Made by a program: the position numbers and the translations under genes
NCBI RefSeq assembly: GCF_000423265.1
Contig: NZ_AUHQ01000004.1
Location: 1-64,000 of the forward strand
Direction of reading: 5' to 3'
Length of the DNA stretch: 64,000 bases
Source: Ligilactobacillus saerimneri DSM 16049
Lineage (GTDB): Bacteria > Bacillota > Bacilli > Lactobacillales > Lactobacillaceae
In this document: piece after piece, positions 13,716 to 19,697 of the stretch
Numbering within the stretch: the stretch's first letter is position 1
How the letters are laid out: each line of letters starts with the position of its first letter
Notes under the pieces: generated by a model
Database searches by the model: none
Seen by the model: only the letters and a program-made list of their open reading frames with translations
Told to the model about the DNA's origin: nothing

Positions 13716-14042
13716 ATGATAGGGCAAAGAATTAGAGATTTAAGAAAACAAAAAAAGATGTCTCAATCAGAACTCGCCAAAATTATAGGGGTAACTCAGA
13801 CTACTATTACCGCCTGGGAAACTGGCAAGGCTGAGCCCGCTAGCTCGGCTGTGGCTAATCTCGCCGACTACTTCGGTGTGACCACCGACTACTTGCTGGG
13901 ACGCCCTGAGGAGAAAAAAGAAAAAGATAGTAATTCAGTTGATTTGGCAGATATGGACGCTTTACTTACATATCAAGGAAAACAGATCCCTGACCAAGAC
14001 CGTGAGCTAATCAACGACTTGCTAAAACGACTACAGGGGTGA
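13716..14042 (+). CDS. CI/ImmR-like XRE phage repressor
   Basis: 108 aa behind TAAGGAG. Residues 1-58 are a canonical XRE HTH (MSQSELAKIIGVTQTTITAW, then DYFGVTTDYLLGR). A short C-terminal helical tail (DQDRELINDLLKRLQ) replaces the LexA-type peptidase domain of CI. This short form with the next gene being an ImmA-type protease is the ImmR/ImmA arrangement, in which induction occurs by proteolysis of the repressor. It faces the Cro-like operon across the operator cluster. It should maintain lysogeny. Confidence 0.88.
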   Translation: MIGQRIRDLRKQKKMSQSELAKIIGVTQTTITAWETGKAEPASSAVANLADYFGVTTDYLLGRPEEKKEKDSNSVDLADMDALLTYQGKQIPDQDRELINDLLKRLQG

Positions 14043-14046
14043 TTTT

Positions 14047-14451
14047 ATGGACGATATTATTTCATGGTTAGCAAACTATGCTTTTGACCATGGTATCGGC
14101 GTGACAATGAGTACAGACTTGTCGCCTGATTGTCCCTCGTTTGCATTAGCCAATCCCAAAAACATCGTGATTAATCTGAACTGGAAATATAAAAATGAGA
14201 TTCCCTTCTCAATGGCTCATGAGATTGGTCATGTTATGAACGGTGACAATGGTCACTACCTATTAACATCGGCCGCCGATAGCAAGGCCGAACATGATGC
14301 AAATGCTGTCGCCTTTCAGATACTAAAAGAATGGGCAGAAACTCATGACGTCGACATCAGCGAACCCTACCGTTTCATGTCATGCTTCGCGATTCCAAGC
14401 AAGCTAAGTGATCAAGTGGCGGAGGAATATGCTAGATACGAGGTTAATTAA
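14047..14451 (+). CDS. ImmA/IrrE-family metallopeptidase
   Basis: 134 aa. The zinc-binding HEIGH motif (MAHEIGHVMNGD) lies at about residues 58-69, with a downstream E/D-rich helix (SKAEHDANAVAFQILKE) supplying the third ligand, as in the family. ImmA-type proteases cleave the adjacent ImmR-like repressor after DNA damage signalling, releasing the lytic promoter. The gene begins 4 nt after the repressor stop and its own stop overlaps the next start (TAATG), so three regulatory genes form one operon. Confidence 0.88.
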   Translation: MDDIISWLANYAFDHGIGVTMSTDLSPDCPSFALANPKNIVINLNWKYKNEIPFSMAHEIGHVMNGDNGHYLLTSAADSKAEHDANAVAFQILKEWAETHDVDISEPYRFMSCFAIPSKLSDQVAEEYARYEVN

Positions 14452-14993
14452 TGGATAGTAAAAAGATATTTGCGAAGAACTTAAGACAACTATTAAATGA
14501 TCAACGGATCAATGCAAAAGATTTTTCTATTAGAACAGGTTTTAAATACACTACTGTACTGGATTGGTTAAAAGGAAAAACATACCCTAGGGCATCAAAA
14601 CTAGAAAGAATCGCTGAATTCTTCGATACTTCTATATCGGCTCTAGTTACTGAAGAATCGCCACAAGCTATTGGAAATAAAAATTTCTTTTCTGCCAAGT
14701 TAAATACATTATTAGTAGCAAATAATGTAAAACAGATTGACCTGCATAATGATCTTGGGATTCCTAAGAGCACTCTTACGGGTTATGTAAAAGGAACATC
14801 CCTCCCTAATAAAGAAAATTTACTCAAGATAGCCAATTACTTTGATGTCGAACCTTCACAGCTCGATTTGCGATTTGCTCAAAGTAAACCAGATCCGTTA
14901 ACGCTCATTCGTAAATTAGATGAGAAACATTTTCAGCGTGTTTTATCTTTTATAGAGGAAGAATGGAAAGAGCAACAAAAAAAGCACACTTGA
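14451..14993 (+). CDS. regulator with two XRE HTH domains in tandem
   Basis: 180 aa. The first HTH lies at about residues 8-62 (LRQLLNDQRINAKDFSIRTG, YTTVLDWLKGKTYPRASKLERIAEFF). The second is at about 80-138 (LNTLLVANNVKQIDLHNDLG, IPKSTLTGYVKGTSLPNKEN, YFDVEPSQL). A helical tail is rich in Glu/Lys. Two complete HTH units in one chain are uncommon for phage repressors and could mimic a dimer on one palindrome or bridge two sites. Coupled to the ImmA-type gene by TAATG. Likely expressed in the lysogen. Confidence 0.82.
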   Translation: MDSKKIFAKNLRQLLNDQRINAKDFSIRTGFKYTTVLDWLKGKTYPRASKLERIAEFFDTSISALVTEESPQAIGNKNFFSAKLNTLLVANNVKQIDLHNDLGIPKSTLTGYVKGTSLPNKENLLKIANYFDVEPSQLDLRFAQSKPDPLTLIRKLDEKHFQRVLSFIEEEWKEQQKKHT

Positions 14994-15030
14994 CGACGAA
15001 TTCAAAGTTATTGGATTGGTGGTTATTTAG
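14989..15030 (+). pseudogene. 3'-terminal gene scar (LDDEFKVIGLVVI-stop)
   Basis: Read from 14989, the sequence encodes LDDEFKVIGLVVI and a stop, out of frame with the end of the preceding gene. A related tail lies at 16018-16071. Both look like C-terminal remnants left by module exchange. Confidence 0.3.
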
Positions 15031-15045
15031 TTAGTTTGGAGAAAT

Positions 15046-15600
15046 ATGGAAATGAAAAAAGTAAAGATAGTAAGTATTGCCTTGTTATCTACCCTATTGC
15101 TTGCAGGGTGTGGGAATAATAGTCAAGCAAAGACTGATAAAAAGGCTGAATCAATTAGTTTGAAGAAAAAGGAATCACTGAAAGCTAAAAAAGCTAGTGA
15201 GAAAAAAGCGCAAGAAAGTCGTAAAAAAGCTTCATCCATTAAAGCTAAGCAGGAAAGTGAGAAACAAGCTCAGGCAAGTAGTAGCTCCGCAGCTCAGCAA
15301 CAGTCTCAAGCTCAACAAAGTCAACAGCAACCAACCCAAGGAGAAATCAATCGCCAACGTGGCTACGATCCCAAAGGTAATGCTGTAATGCCTGGTCAAG
15401 ATCATGCTCCTGGATCAGATGTTTACGGCAATTCAGATGACTGGGTAAAAGGACAGGATGAATGGCTTAAAGAACAAGGTATAGTCGATTCCAATGGTAA
15501 TGAAACGCAGAACTTTAAAAACTGGTCTTCTCAGCGGGACGATGCCTGGGACAACGGTCAAGAGGACTTCCCTGATTATGACCAAAACCAGCAATGGTAA
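15046..15600 (+). CDS. prophage-encoded lipoprotein
   Basis: 184 aa. Signal peptide with a lipobox, LLLAGC, at about residues 18-23 (after MEMKKVKIVSIALL), so Cys23 would be lipidated and the protein anchored outside the cell membrane. A Lys/Ala/Ser/Glu and Gln-rich extended spacer covers about 30-102. A compact C-terminal domain follows (INRQRGYDPKGNAVMPGQDH, then DDWVKGQDEWLKEQGI). Lipoproteins encoded between repressor and integrase can act in superinfection exclusion, as Ltp of phage TP-J34 does. That role is inferred from position only. Either of two nearby ATGs may be the start. Confidence 0.78.
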   Translation: MEMKKVKIVSIALLSTLLLAGCGNNSQAKTDKKAESISLKKKESLKAKKASEKKAQESRKKASSIKAKQESEKQAQASSSSAAQQQSQAQQSQQQPTQGEINRQRGYDPKGNAVMPGQDHAPGSDVYGNSDDWVKGQDEWLKEQGIVDSNGNETQNFKNWSSQRDDAWDNGQEDFPDYDQNQQW

Positions 15601-15632
15601 TTGTTACTGAATTAAAGAAAGAGGTAATTTTT

Positions 15633-16013
15633 ATGAGTTTACTTAATGGAATTATGGGAAATGCTACCGATGCAAATCATGAACAGGTAGCAAAAGAGTT
15701 AGAGCCTGTTTTGATTGAAGGAGAATCAATTAATTTAGCGTATAAGTTAGTTCGTGATTTAATTGTTTTCACTGACTATCGCCTAATTATTGTCGATAAA
15801 CAAGGTGTAACAGGAAAGAAAGTTGATTATAAGACTTTTCCGTATAAGAGTATTTCACGCTTTAGCGTTGAAACTGCTGGTCACTTTGACCTAGATGCTG
15901 AGCTAAAAATCTGGATTTCTGGAGCACCCGAACCTGTGCAATCTCTGCAATTCAGAAAAGATAAGCATATCAACGAAATTCAAAAAGCATTAGCTGAAGC
16001 AATACTTAAATAA
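15633..16013 (+). CDS. PH-domain protein (bPH_1 family)
   Basis: Start set at the ATG at 15633, behind AGAGGTAATTTTT, not at the upstream in-frame ATG; 126 aa. It is a single bacterial pleckstrin-homology-like domain: a beta-rich body with LIVFTDYRLIIVDKQGVTGKK, YKTFPYKSISRFSVETAGHF, LKIWISG, and a C-terminal helix (INEIQKALAEAIL). These small domains are frequent in prophages and Gram-positive genomes, and their ligand is mostly unknown. It lies in the lysogenic conversion segment after the lipoprotein gene. Confidence 0.8.
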   Translation: MSLLNGIMGNATDANHEQVAKELEPVLIEGESINLAYKLVRDLIVFTDYRLIIVDKQGVTGKKVDYKTFPYKSISRFSVETAGHFDLDAELKIWISGAPEPVQSLQFRKDKHINEIQKALAEAILK

Positions 16014-16017
16014 TAGC

Positions 16018-16071
16018 AAGCTCGCCGACATCATGGTCAATCCTGACGACGGTTTCAAGGTTATTATTTAG
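16018..16071 (+). pseudogene. 3'-terminal gene scar (KLADIMVNPDDGFKVII-stop)
   Basis: Directly after the PH-domain stop the DNA still encodes KLADIMVNPDDGFKVII followed by TAG, with no start or upstream body. It matches in style the LDDEFKVIGLVVI tail at 14989-15030. Confidence 0.35.
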
Positions 16072-16148
16072 TGTATTTTTCAGAGAAAATAAACCAGCCC
16101 TACTATACCAACATTTTGTAGCGGTGTGTATTTTTTAGAGAAAATAAA
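16071..16148 (+). repeat. two 23-bp direct repeats in front of a lysogeny operon
   Basis: The unit GTGTATTTTT(C/T)AGAGAAAATAAA occurs at 16071-16093 and 16126-16148, with one mismatch and a 55-nt period. The second copy ends just before the Shine-Dalgarno of the 145-aa gene, so it may be an operator or promoter duplication. Confidence 0.7.
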
Positions 16149-16169
16149 TTGTAGTTAGGAGGACTCATA

Positions 16170-16607
16170 ATGTATCCGTCAGGCCCATCGTTGTTTACAC
16201 TTACGATAAAAAATTCAGATCCGAGTGAACTCACTCCTTACATTAGGGTTACTAATGAGGGAATAAAAGCATATGCCAATTTTGTTATTTTGCCTAAATT
16301 TGATGAACATCAAAATATTACAGATAGGCTATTTTACACAACCATCACGACTGGAATGGGAAATAGAGAAATATATTTATATCAGGCTTATGTCGAAATA
16401 CCTAATCATTCTGGTCTTGCTGATATTACAGCAGGCATTAAAATTGATCGAAACATCTTAGTAGAAAACAATGAACTGAAGTACCCTAATATCAATATAA
16501 AAATTTCCAATACAGATAAGCATCCTGGTGAAATGGGAGTTGCTATGGCAGTTGAATCAGGGATCTTCTTTAAAACTACCGTTCCGCTTAAATTGGAGGA
16601 TGATTAA
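16170..16607 (+). CDS. unknown 145-aa protein, first gene of a two-gene lysogeny operon
   Basis: Behind TTAGGAGGACTCATA. Beta-rich soluble protein with hydrophobic strands (LFTLTIKNSD, ANFVILPKFDE, LFYTTITTG, YLYQAYVEIPN, VAMAVESGIFFKTTVPLKL) and no signal peptide. No family recognised. The stop overlaps the next start by 1 nt (TAATG), so it is co-translated with a coiled-coil membrane protein. This suggests a cytosolic partner of a membrane-anchored protein. A superinfection-immunity pair is one reading; there is no direct evidence. Confidence 0.7.
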   Translation: MYPSGPSLFTLTIKNSDPSELTPYIRVTNEGIKAYANFVILPKFDEHQNITDRLFYTTITTGMGNREIYLYQAYVEIPNHSGLADITAGIKIDRNILVENNELKYPNINIKISNTDKHPGEMGVAMAVESGIFFKTTVPLKLEDD

Positions 16608-17020
16608 TGGTCAAGCCTATTCCTACACCATATAATTCACAAAAAAATAGAAATCTAATTGTTGGCTCGAATGTTTCCAACCTTATGGAATATAATAATT
16701 ATAAAGATGGTGACGGAGGTGGAGGGAACATGAACAACGATTACGTAACACATCCAGAACTAAAGGTATCCGAGTCAAAAACTCAAGCTGAGTTAGAAAA
16801 ACTAAATACTAAGATTGATGCTAAGTTTGAAGTCATTAATCATCGACTTGACAATCTAGAGAAAAATATTCCTATGATAATTGAGAATGCCCTATTAAAA
16901 GAAAGAGAGTACCAAACTAATCAGCAAAAAGAAAACAGGCGCTTCTTTTGGGGAACAATCATAATCGGAGGAATTTCTGCTATAGCTGGTGTAGTAAGTA
17001 TCCTAGTTTCTTTACTGTAA
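16607..17020 (+). CDS. coiled-coil protein with C-terminal membrane anchor
   Basis: 137 aa. A low-complexity N-terminus with a Gly/Asp run (GDGGGGN, about 36-42) precedes a coiled coil at about 50-105 (ELEKLNTKIDAKFEVINHRL, DNLEKNIPMIIENALL). One C-terminal membrane span follows (about 113-137, FFWGTIIIGGISAIAGVVSI). The topology resembles small XhlA-like phage proteins, but the position near the integrase argues for a lysogeny function. A later ATG at about codon 42 (inside GGNMNNDYV), behind GGAGGTGGAGGGAAC, is an alternative start. Confidence 0.7.
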   Translation: MVKPIPTPYNSQKNRNLIVGSNVSNLMEYNNYKDGDGGGGNMNNDYVTHPELKVSESKTQAELEKLNTKIDAKFEVINHRLDNLEKNIPMIIENALLKEREYQTNQQKENRRFFWGTIIIGGISAIAGVVSILVSLL

Positions 17021-17042
17021 AAAAATTAAGCCCACATTATGG

Positions 17043-17136
17043 TAGAATATGTATGGAGCTAGCATCAGGATCCCTACGGGGACTGTTGCGGGAAATGCCT
17101 TTTGTTCTACCTAGCGTGGAATGGAAGGCATTTTTT
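17043..17136 (+). ncRNA. candidate structured RNA upstream of the integrase
   Basis: A TAGAAT -10-like box (17043-17048) is followed by G/C-rich DNA with a TCCC-TAC-GGGGA hairpin. Then comes AAATGCCTT (17093-17101) pairing with AAGGCATTT (17125-17133) and a T-run. This could be an RNA of about 80 nt with a terminator, or simply a terminator of the upstream operon. Confidence 0.4.
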
Positions 17137-17265
17137 ATGACTATTGCATTTTATGCAACAGTCAACTATTCGGAATTTCCAGATAGTTCATGACCAACGC
17201 CCTGATGTCTTTAAAAGCTGCGGCTGTTGCCACGTCTTTCTTGCTTCCGTTTAGGAGGTTTTATA

Positions 17266-18399
17266 ATGGCAACTTTTAAAAAATATACAACTAAAAAAGG
17301 TTATAGATGGCGGTATCAGGTATGTATCACTGATCCACTGACTGGCAAAAAACGCTTCAAGTCAAAGTCCGGCTTTGCGACTAAGCGTGATGCTAAAATC
17401 GCTGCGGACGAGCTTGAAAAGCAAATCCATACTGGTGGATATAGCCAGGCTAGTGATATCACTTTTAAAGAACTTGCGGACATGTGGCTTGAGTCCTACC
17501 AACTCACTGTCCGTGAGTCGACTTTCAAATTAACTGAAATCATGCTGGAAAAACATATTTTACCGTTTTTGGGGCATAAAAAAATTGCTGACATCACTAC
17601 TTTAGATTGTCAGCGTGCGGTCAATTCCTGGAGCAAAGAGGCAGTCACTTTTAATAAGTGGATCGGCTTATTGCAGCGTATTTTACGTTATGCTCGCAAC
17701 CTTCAGCTGATCGATAGTGTACCGACTGAGGCAATTATCATGCCACGTATAAAAAAAGCCGATAACTCGGCCAACTTCTACACGCGTGACGAGCTTCGGA
17801 CTTTCCTAAAAAGTGCTGAAAAAACACTCGACTTTAAGTCTTATACTTTCTTTAGACTACTAGCTTTTTCAGGATTGCGCAAGGGCGAGGCACTGGCCTT
17901 GACCTGGTCAGACATCAACTTTAAAGAGGGGTATGTGGACGTCACTAAAACGGAGGCCACTGACTTAAATAATCAGCCCGTGATCAATCCGCCCAAAACT
18001 GTGGCAAGTGTCCGTAAGGCTTACATCGATAGCAACACGGTGGAGGTCTTAAAAGAGTGGCGTGCTAAGCAGGCTAAGTGGCTACTAAGTAACGGCTTTA
18101 ACACTTTGGATAAAAATCAGCTAATTTTTACAACCAAAAAAAATAAACTTTTACAATCAAGTGGCCTTTCCCTCAAAGCTAATAAATTGGCTGATGAAAT
18201 TGGCTTACATCAGATCACTTTGCACGGCTTCCGCCACACCTACGCTACCTTGGCAGCTCAGGGAGGTATGCCGATTAAAGAGCTACAAGCGCAACTCGGG
18301 CACTCAGATGTAAAAATCACGCTTAATATCTATACCTCAGTGACGGCAGAGCAACGTAAAGGGACAGCTGACAAGTATACCGCTTTTGTGAATTTTTAA
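17266..18399 (+). CDS. int: tyrosine site-specific integrase
   Basis: Start set at the ATG at 17266 behind TTTAGGAGGTTTTATA; 377 aa. It has an N-terminal AP2-like arm-binding domain (about 1-55) and a SAM-like core-binding domain (about 60-150). The catalytic domain carries Arg205 (FSGLRKGEAL), His320-x-x-Arg323 (HGFRHTYATL), His346 (LGHSD) and the nucleophile Tyr356 (NIYTSV). It inserts the phage genome at the host attB site and, with a directionality factor, excises it. It lies at the right end of the prophage pointing at the host gene for a lipid kinase. All catalytic residues are intact. Confidence 0.95.
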   Translation: MATFKKYTTKKGYRWRYQVCITDPLTGKKRFKSKSGFATKRDAKIAADELEKQIHTGGYSQASDITFKELADMWLESYQLTVRESTFKLTEIMLEKHILPFLGHKKIADITTLDCQRAVNSWSKEAVTFNKWIGLLQRILRYARNLQLIDSVPTEAIIMPRIKKADNSANFYTRDELRTFLKSAEKTLDFKSYTFFRLLAFSGLRKGEALALTWSDINFKEGYVDVTKTEATDLNNQPVINPPKTVASVRKAYIDSNTVEVLKEWRAKQAKWLLSNGFNTLDKNQLIFTTKKNKLLQSSGLSLKANKLADEIGLHQITLHGFRHTYATLAAQGGMPIKELQAQLGHSDVKITLNIYTSVTAEQRKGTADKYTAFVNF

Positions 18400-18446
18400 T
18401 TCATACTAAAATTCATACTTTTTTGGTCGGTCGTGACATTTCACGA
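18400..18446. repeat. possible integrase arm/att-region repeats
   Basis: TTCATACT occurs twice, at 18400-18407 and 18412-18419, overlapping the integrase stop. It is followed by a perfect TCGTGA-CATT-TCACGA palindrome (18431-18446). Direct repeats plus a palindrome beside an integrase gene suggest arm sites or the att core. The other prophage end is not in the window, so the core cannot be defined. Confidence 0.4.
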
Positions 18447-18454
18447 TAAATTTT

Positions 18455-18498
18455 AAATCCGTGAAATTGCGTAATATCGACGTTTTACGGATTTTTTT
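18455..18498 (+). terminator. terminator after the integrase
   Basis: AAATCCGTGAAA pairs with TTTTACGGATTT (12 bp, one wobble) and is followed by a T-run. It separates prophage from the lipid kinase gene. Confidence 0.75.
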
Positions 18499-18575
18499 GT
18501 TTCATGATATTCCATTATAGTAGTATAATTGAACAGTATTTAATTTACAGTGAGTTTTAGGAGGTTTCACTTTTC

Positions 18576-19559
18576 ATGCGCAAATTCTTTGTTATTGTTA
18601 ATAAACATGCTAATAATGGGATCGCCGCCCAGAATTGGAGCATGACTGAAGAAGTGCTGCAGCACAAAAACATTCAGTATGACAAAAATTTTACAACGCA
18701 GCCTGGTGATGCCTATCAATTAGCGCACGATTTTGTCGCTACTACTCCGTCCCTAGCCTTGGAGAACTATGTCATCCTCGTAGTTGGCGGTGATGGCACC
18801 TTGAACGATACTATCAACGGTATCAAAGCCAGTGGTAAACAAGATGTCCCGGTTGCTTTCATTCCTTCCGGTAATAACAACAGCTTTGCTGCTGGGATCG
18901 GGATCGCTGCTTCACCACAAAAGGCTCTGGAGCAAGTCCTCAATGCTACCGAACCAACTTATTATGATATCGGTTCATACAGTGATACCCTTCACGGGGA
19001 AACGGGCTATTTCTTGAATGACTTTGGGATTGGAATCGACGCTTACATCGTCAGTCTCCAAAACCAAATGAAGAAACACCGGTTACTTCAAAAACTCCAT
19101 TTGGGATTTATTCCCTACCTCATCAATATTTTTGAAGCGCATACCAACCAGGAGCCTTTCAACGTTCGGGTTCGAGTAGATAACCAATATGATTTTTATA
19201 AGCACGCCTACCTGGTAAATATCGCTAACCACCCATTTTATAATGGGCGCAATCTCCAGTTAACCCCCCAAGCAAATGCCAGTGACCACCAGTTAGACCT
19301 GATTATTTTCGAGAACATGAACATTTTCAATTTCATCTTATTAGGAATCATGATCTATTTCCGCAAACAGTTGAAACTGCCCTCTGTTCACTACTATAAA
19401 AAAGATGCTATTCATGTCAGCGTCAATTCGCTTGAGTTTAACCAGGTTGATGGTGAAGAAAAAGGGAATAAATATTTTGATGTTCTCTTCAAATCTGTCC
19501 GTTATCCTTTCTGGATCAACCCTAGCAGTATTCCGGTTAAAGAACGAGAAGAAAAATAA
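18576..19559 (+). CDS. diacylglycerol kinase-family lipid kinase
   Basis: 327 aa. The nucleotide-binding GGDGT motif (VVGGDGTLND, about 71-80) and the PSGNNNSFA segment (about 94-102) identify the DAGK catalytic domain. The C-terminal half (NGRNLQLTPQANASDHQLDL) is the usual YegS/DgkB second domain. Family members phosphorylate diacylglycerol or related lipids, returning them to phospholipid synthesis. A TATAAT at 18524-18529 and TTTTAGGAGGTTTCAC precede the start. First host gene to the right of the prophage, convergent with recD2. The exact substrate is not determined. Confidence 0.88.
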   Translation: MRKFFVIVNKHANNGIAAQNWSMTEEVLQHKNIQYDKNFTTQPGDAYQLAHDFVATTPSLALENYVILVVGGDGTLNDTINGIKASGKQDVPVAFIPSGNNNSFAAGIGIAASPQKALEQVLNATEPTYYDIGSYSDTLHGETGYFLNDFGIGIDAYIVSLQNQMKKHRLLQKLHLGFIPYLINIFEAHTNQEPFNVRVRVDNQYDFYKHAYLVNIANHPFYNGRNLQLTPQANASDHQLDLIIFENMNIFNFILLGIMIYFRKQLKLPSVHYYKKDAIHVSVNSLEFNQVDGEEKGNKYFDVLFKSVRYPFWINPSSIPVKEREEK

Positions 19560-19635
19560 TGCATCTAAATTGCGCGTGTTAGTGAATAAAGACCAAGGCT
19601 GGGAAAACCAATTTTTTAGATGAAACGATAGCAAT

Positions 19636-19695
19636 AGCAACAAAAAGCACCAGAAATCAACGTTTTCAGTAACGTAGTTTCTAGTGCTTTTTTAA
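19636..19695. terminator. bidirectional terminator between lipid kinase and recD2
   Basis: AAAAAGCACCAGAAA pairs with TTTCTAGTGCTTTTTT with an inner AACG/CGTT stem. A-run and T-run on both sides serve both convergent genes. Confidence 0.8.
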
Positions 19696-19697
19696 TT

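Noticed and set aside
16948-17193. Rightward 81-codon frame before the integrase
   Set aside because: It overlaps the coiled-coil gene and the terminator-like stem, and its composition is unlike the prophage proteins.
10096-17245. Identical 15-mer CACGTCTTTCTTGCT at 10096-10110 and 17231-17245
   Set aside because: A 15-base match is expected a few times by chance among all pairs in a 64-kb window, and the contexts differ.
1-18400. CRISPR array or transposase in the prophage
   Set aside because: No regularly spaced repeats with unique spacers and no transposase or IS ends were seen. The short iterons at 4.1-4.3 kb are irregularly spaced.
18400-18575. tRNA gene as the attB site
   Set aside because: No tRNA cloverleaf is seen beside the integrase. 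The att core cannot be defined without the other prophage end.
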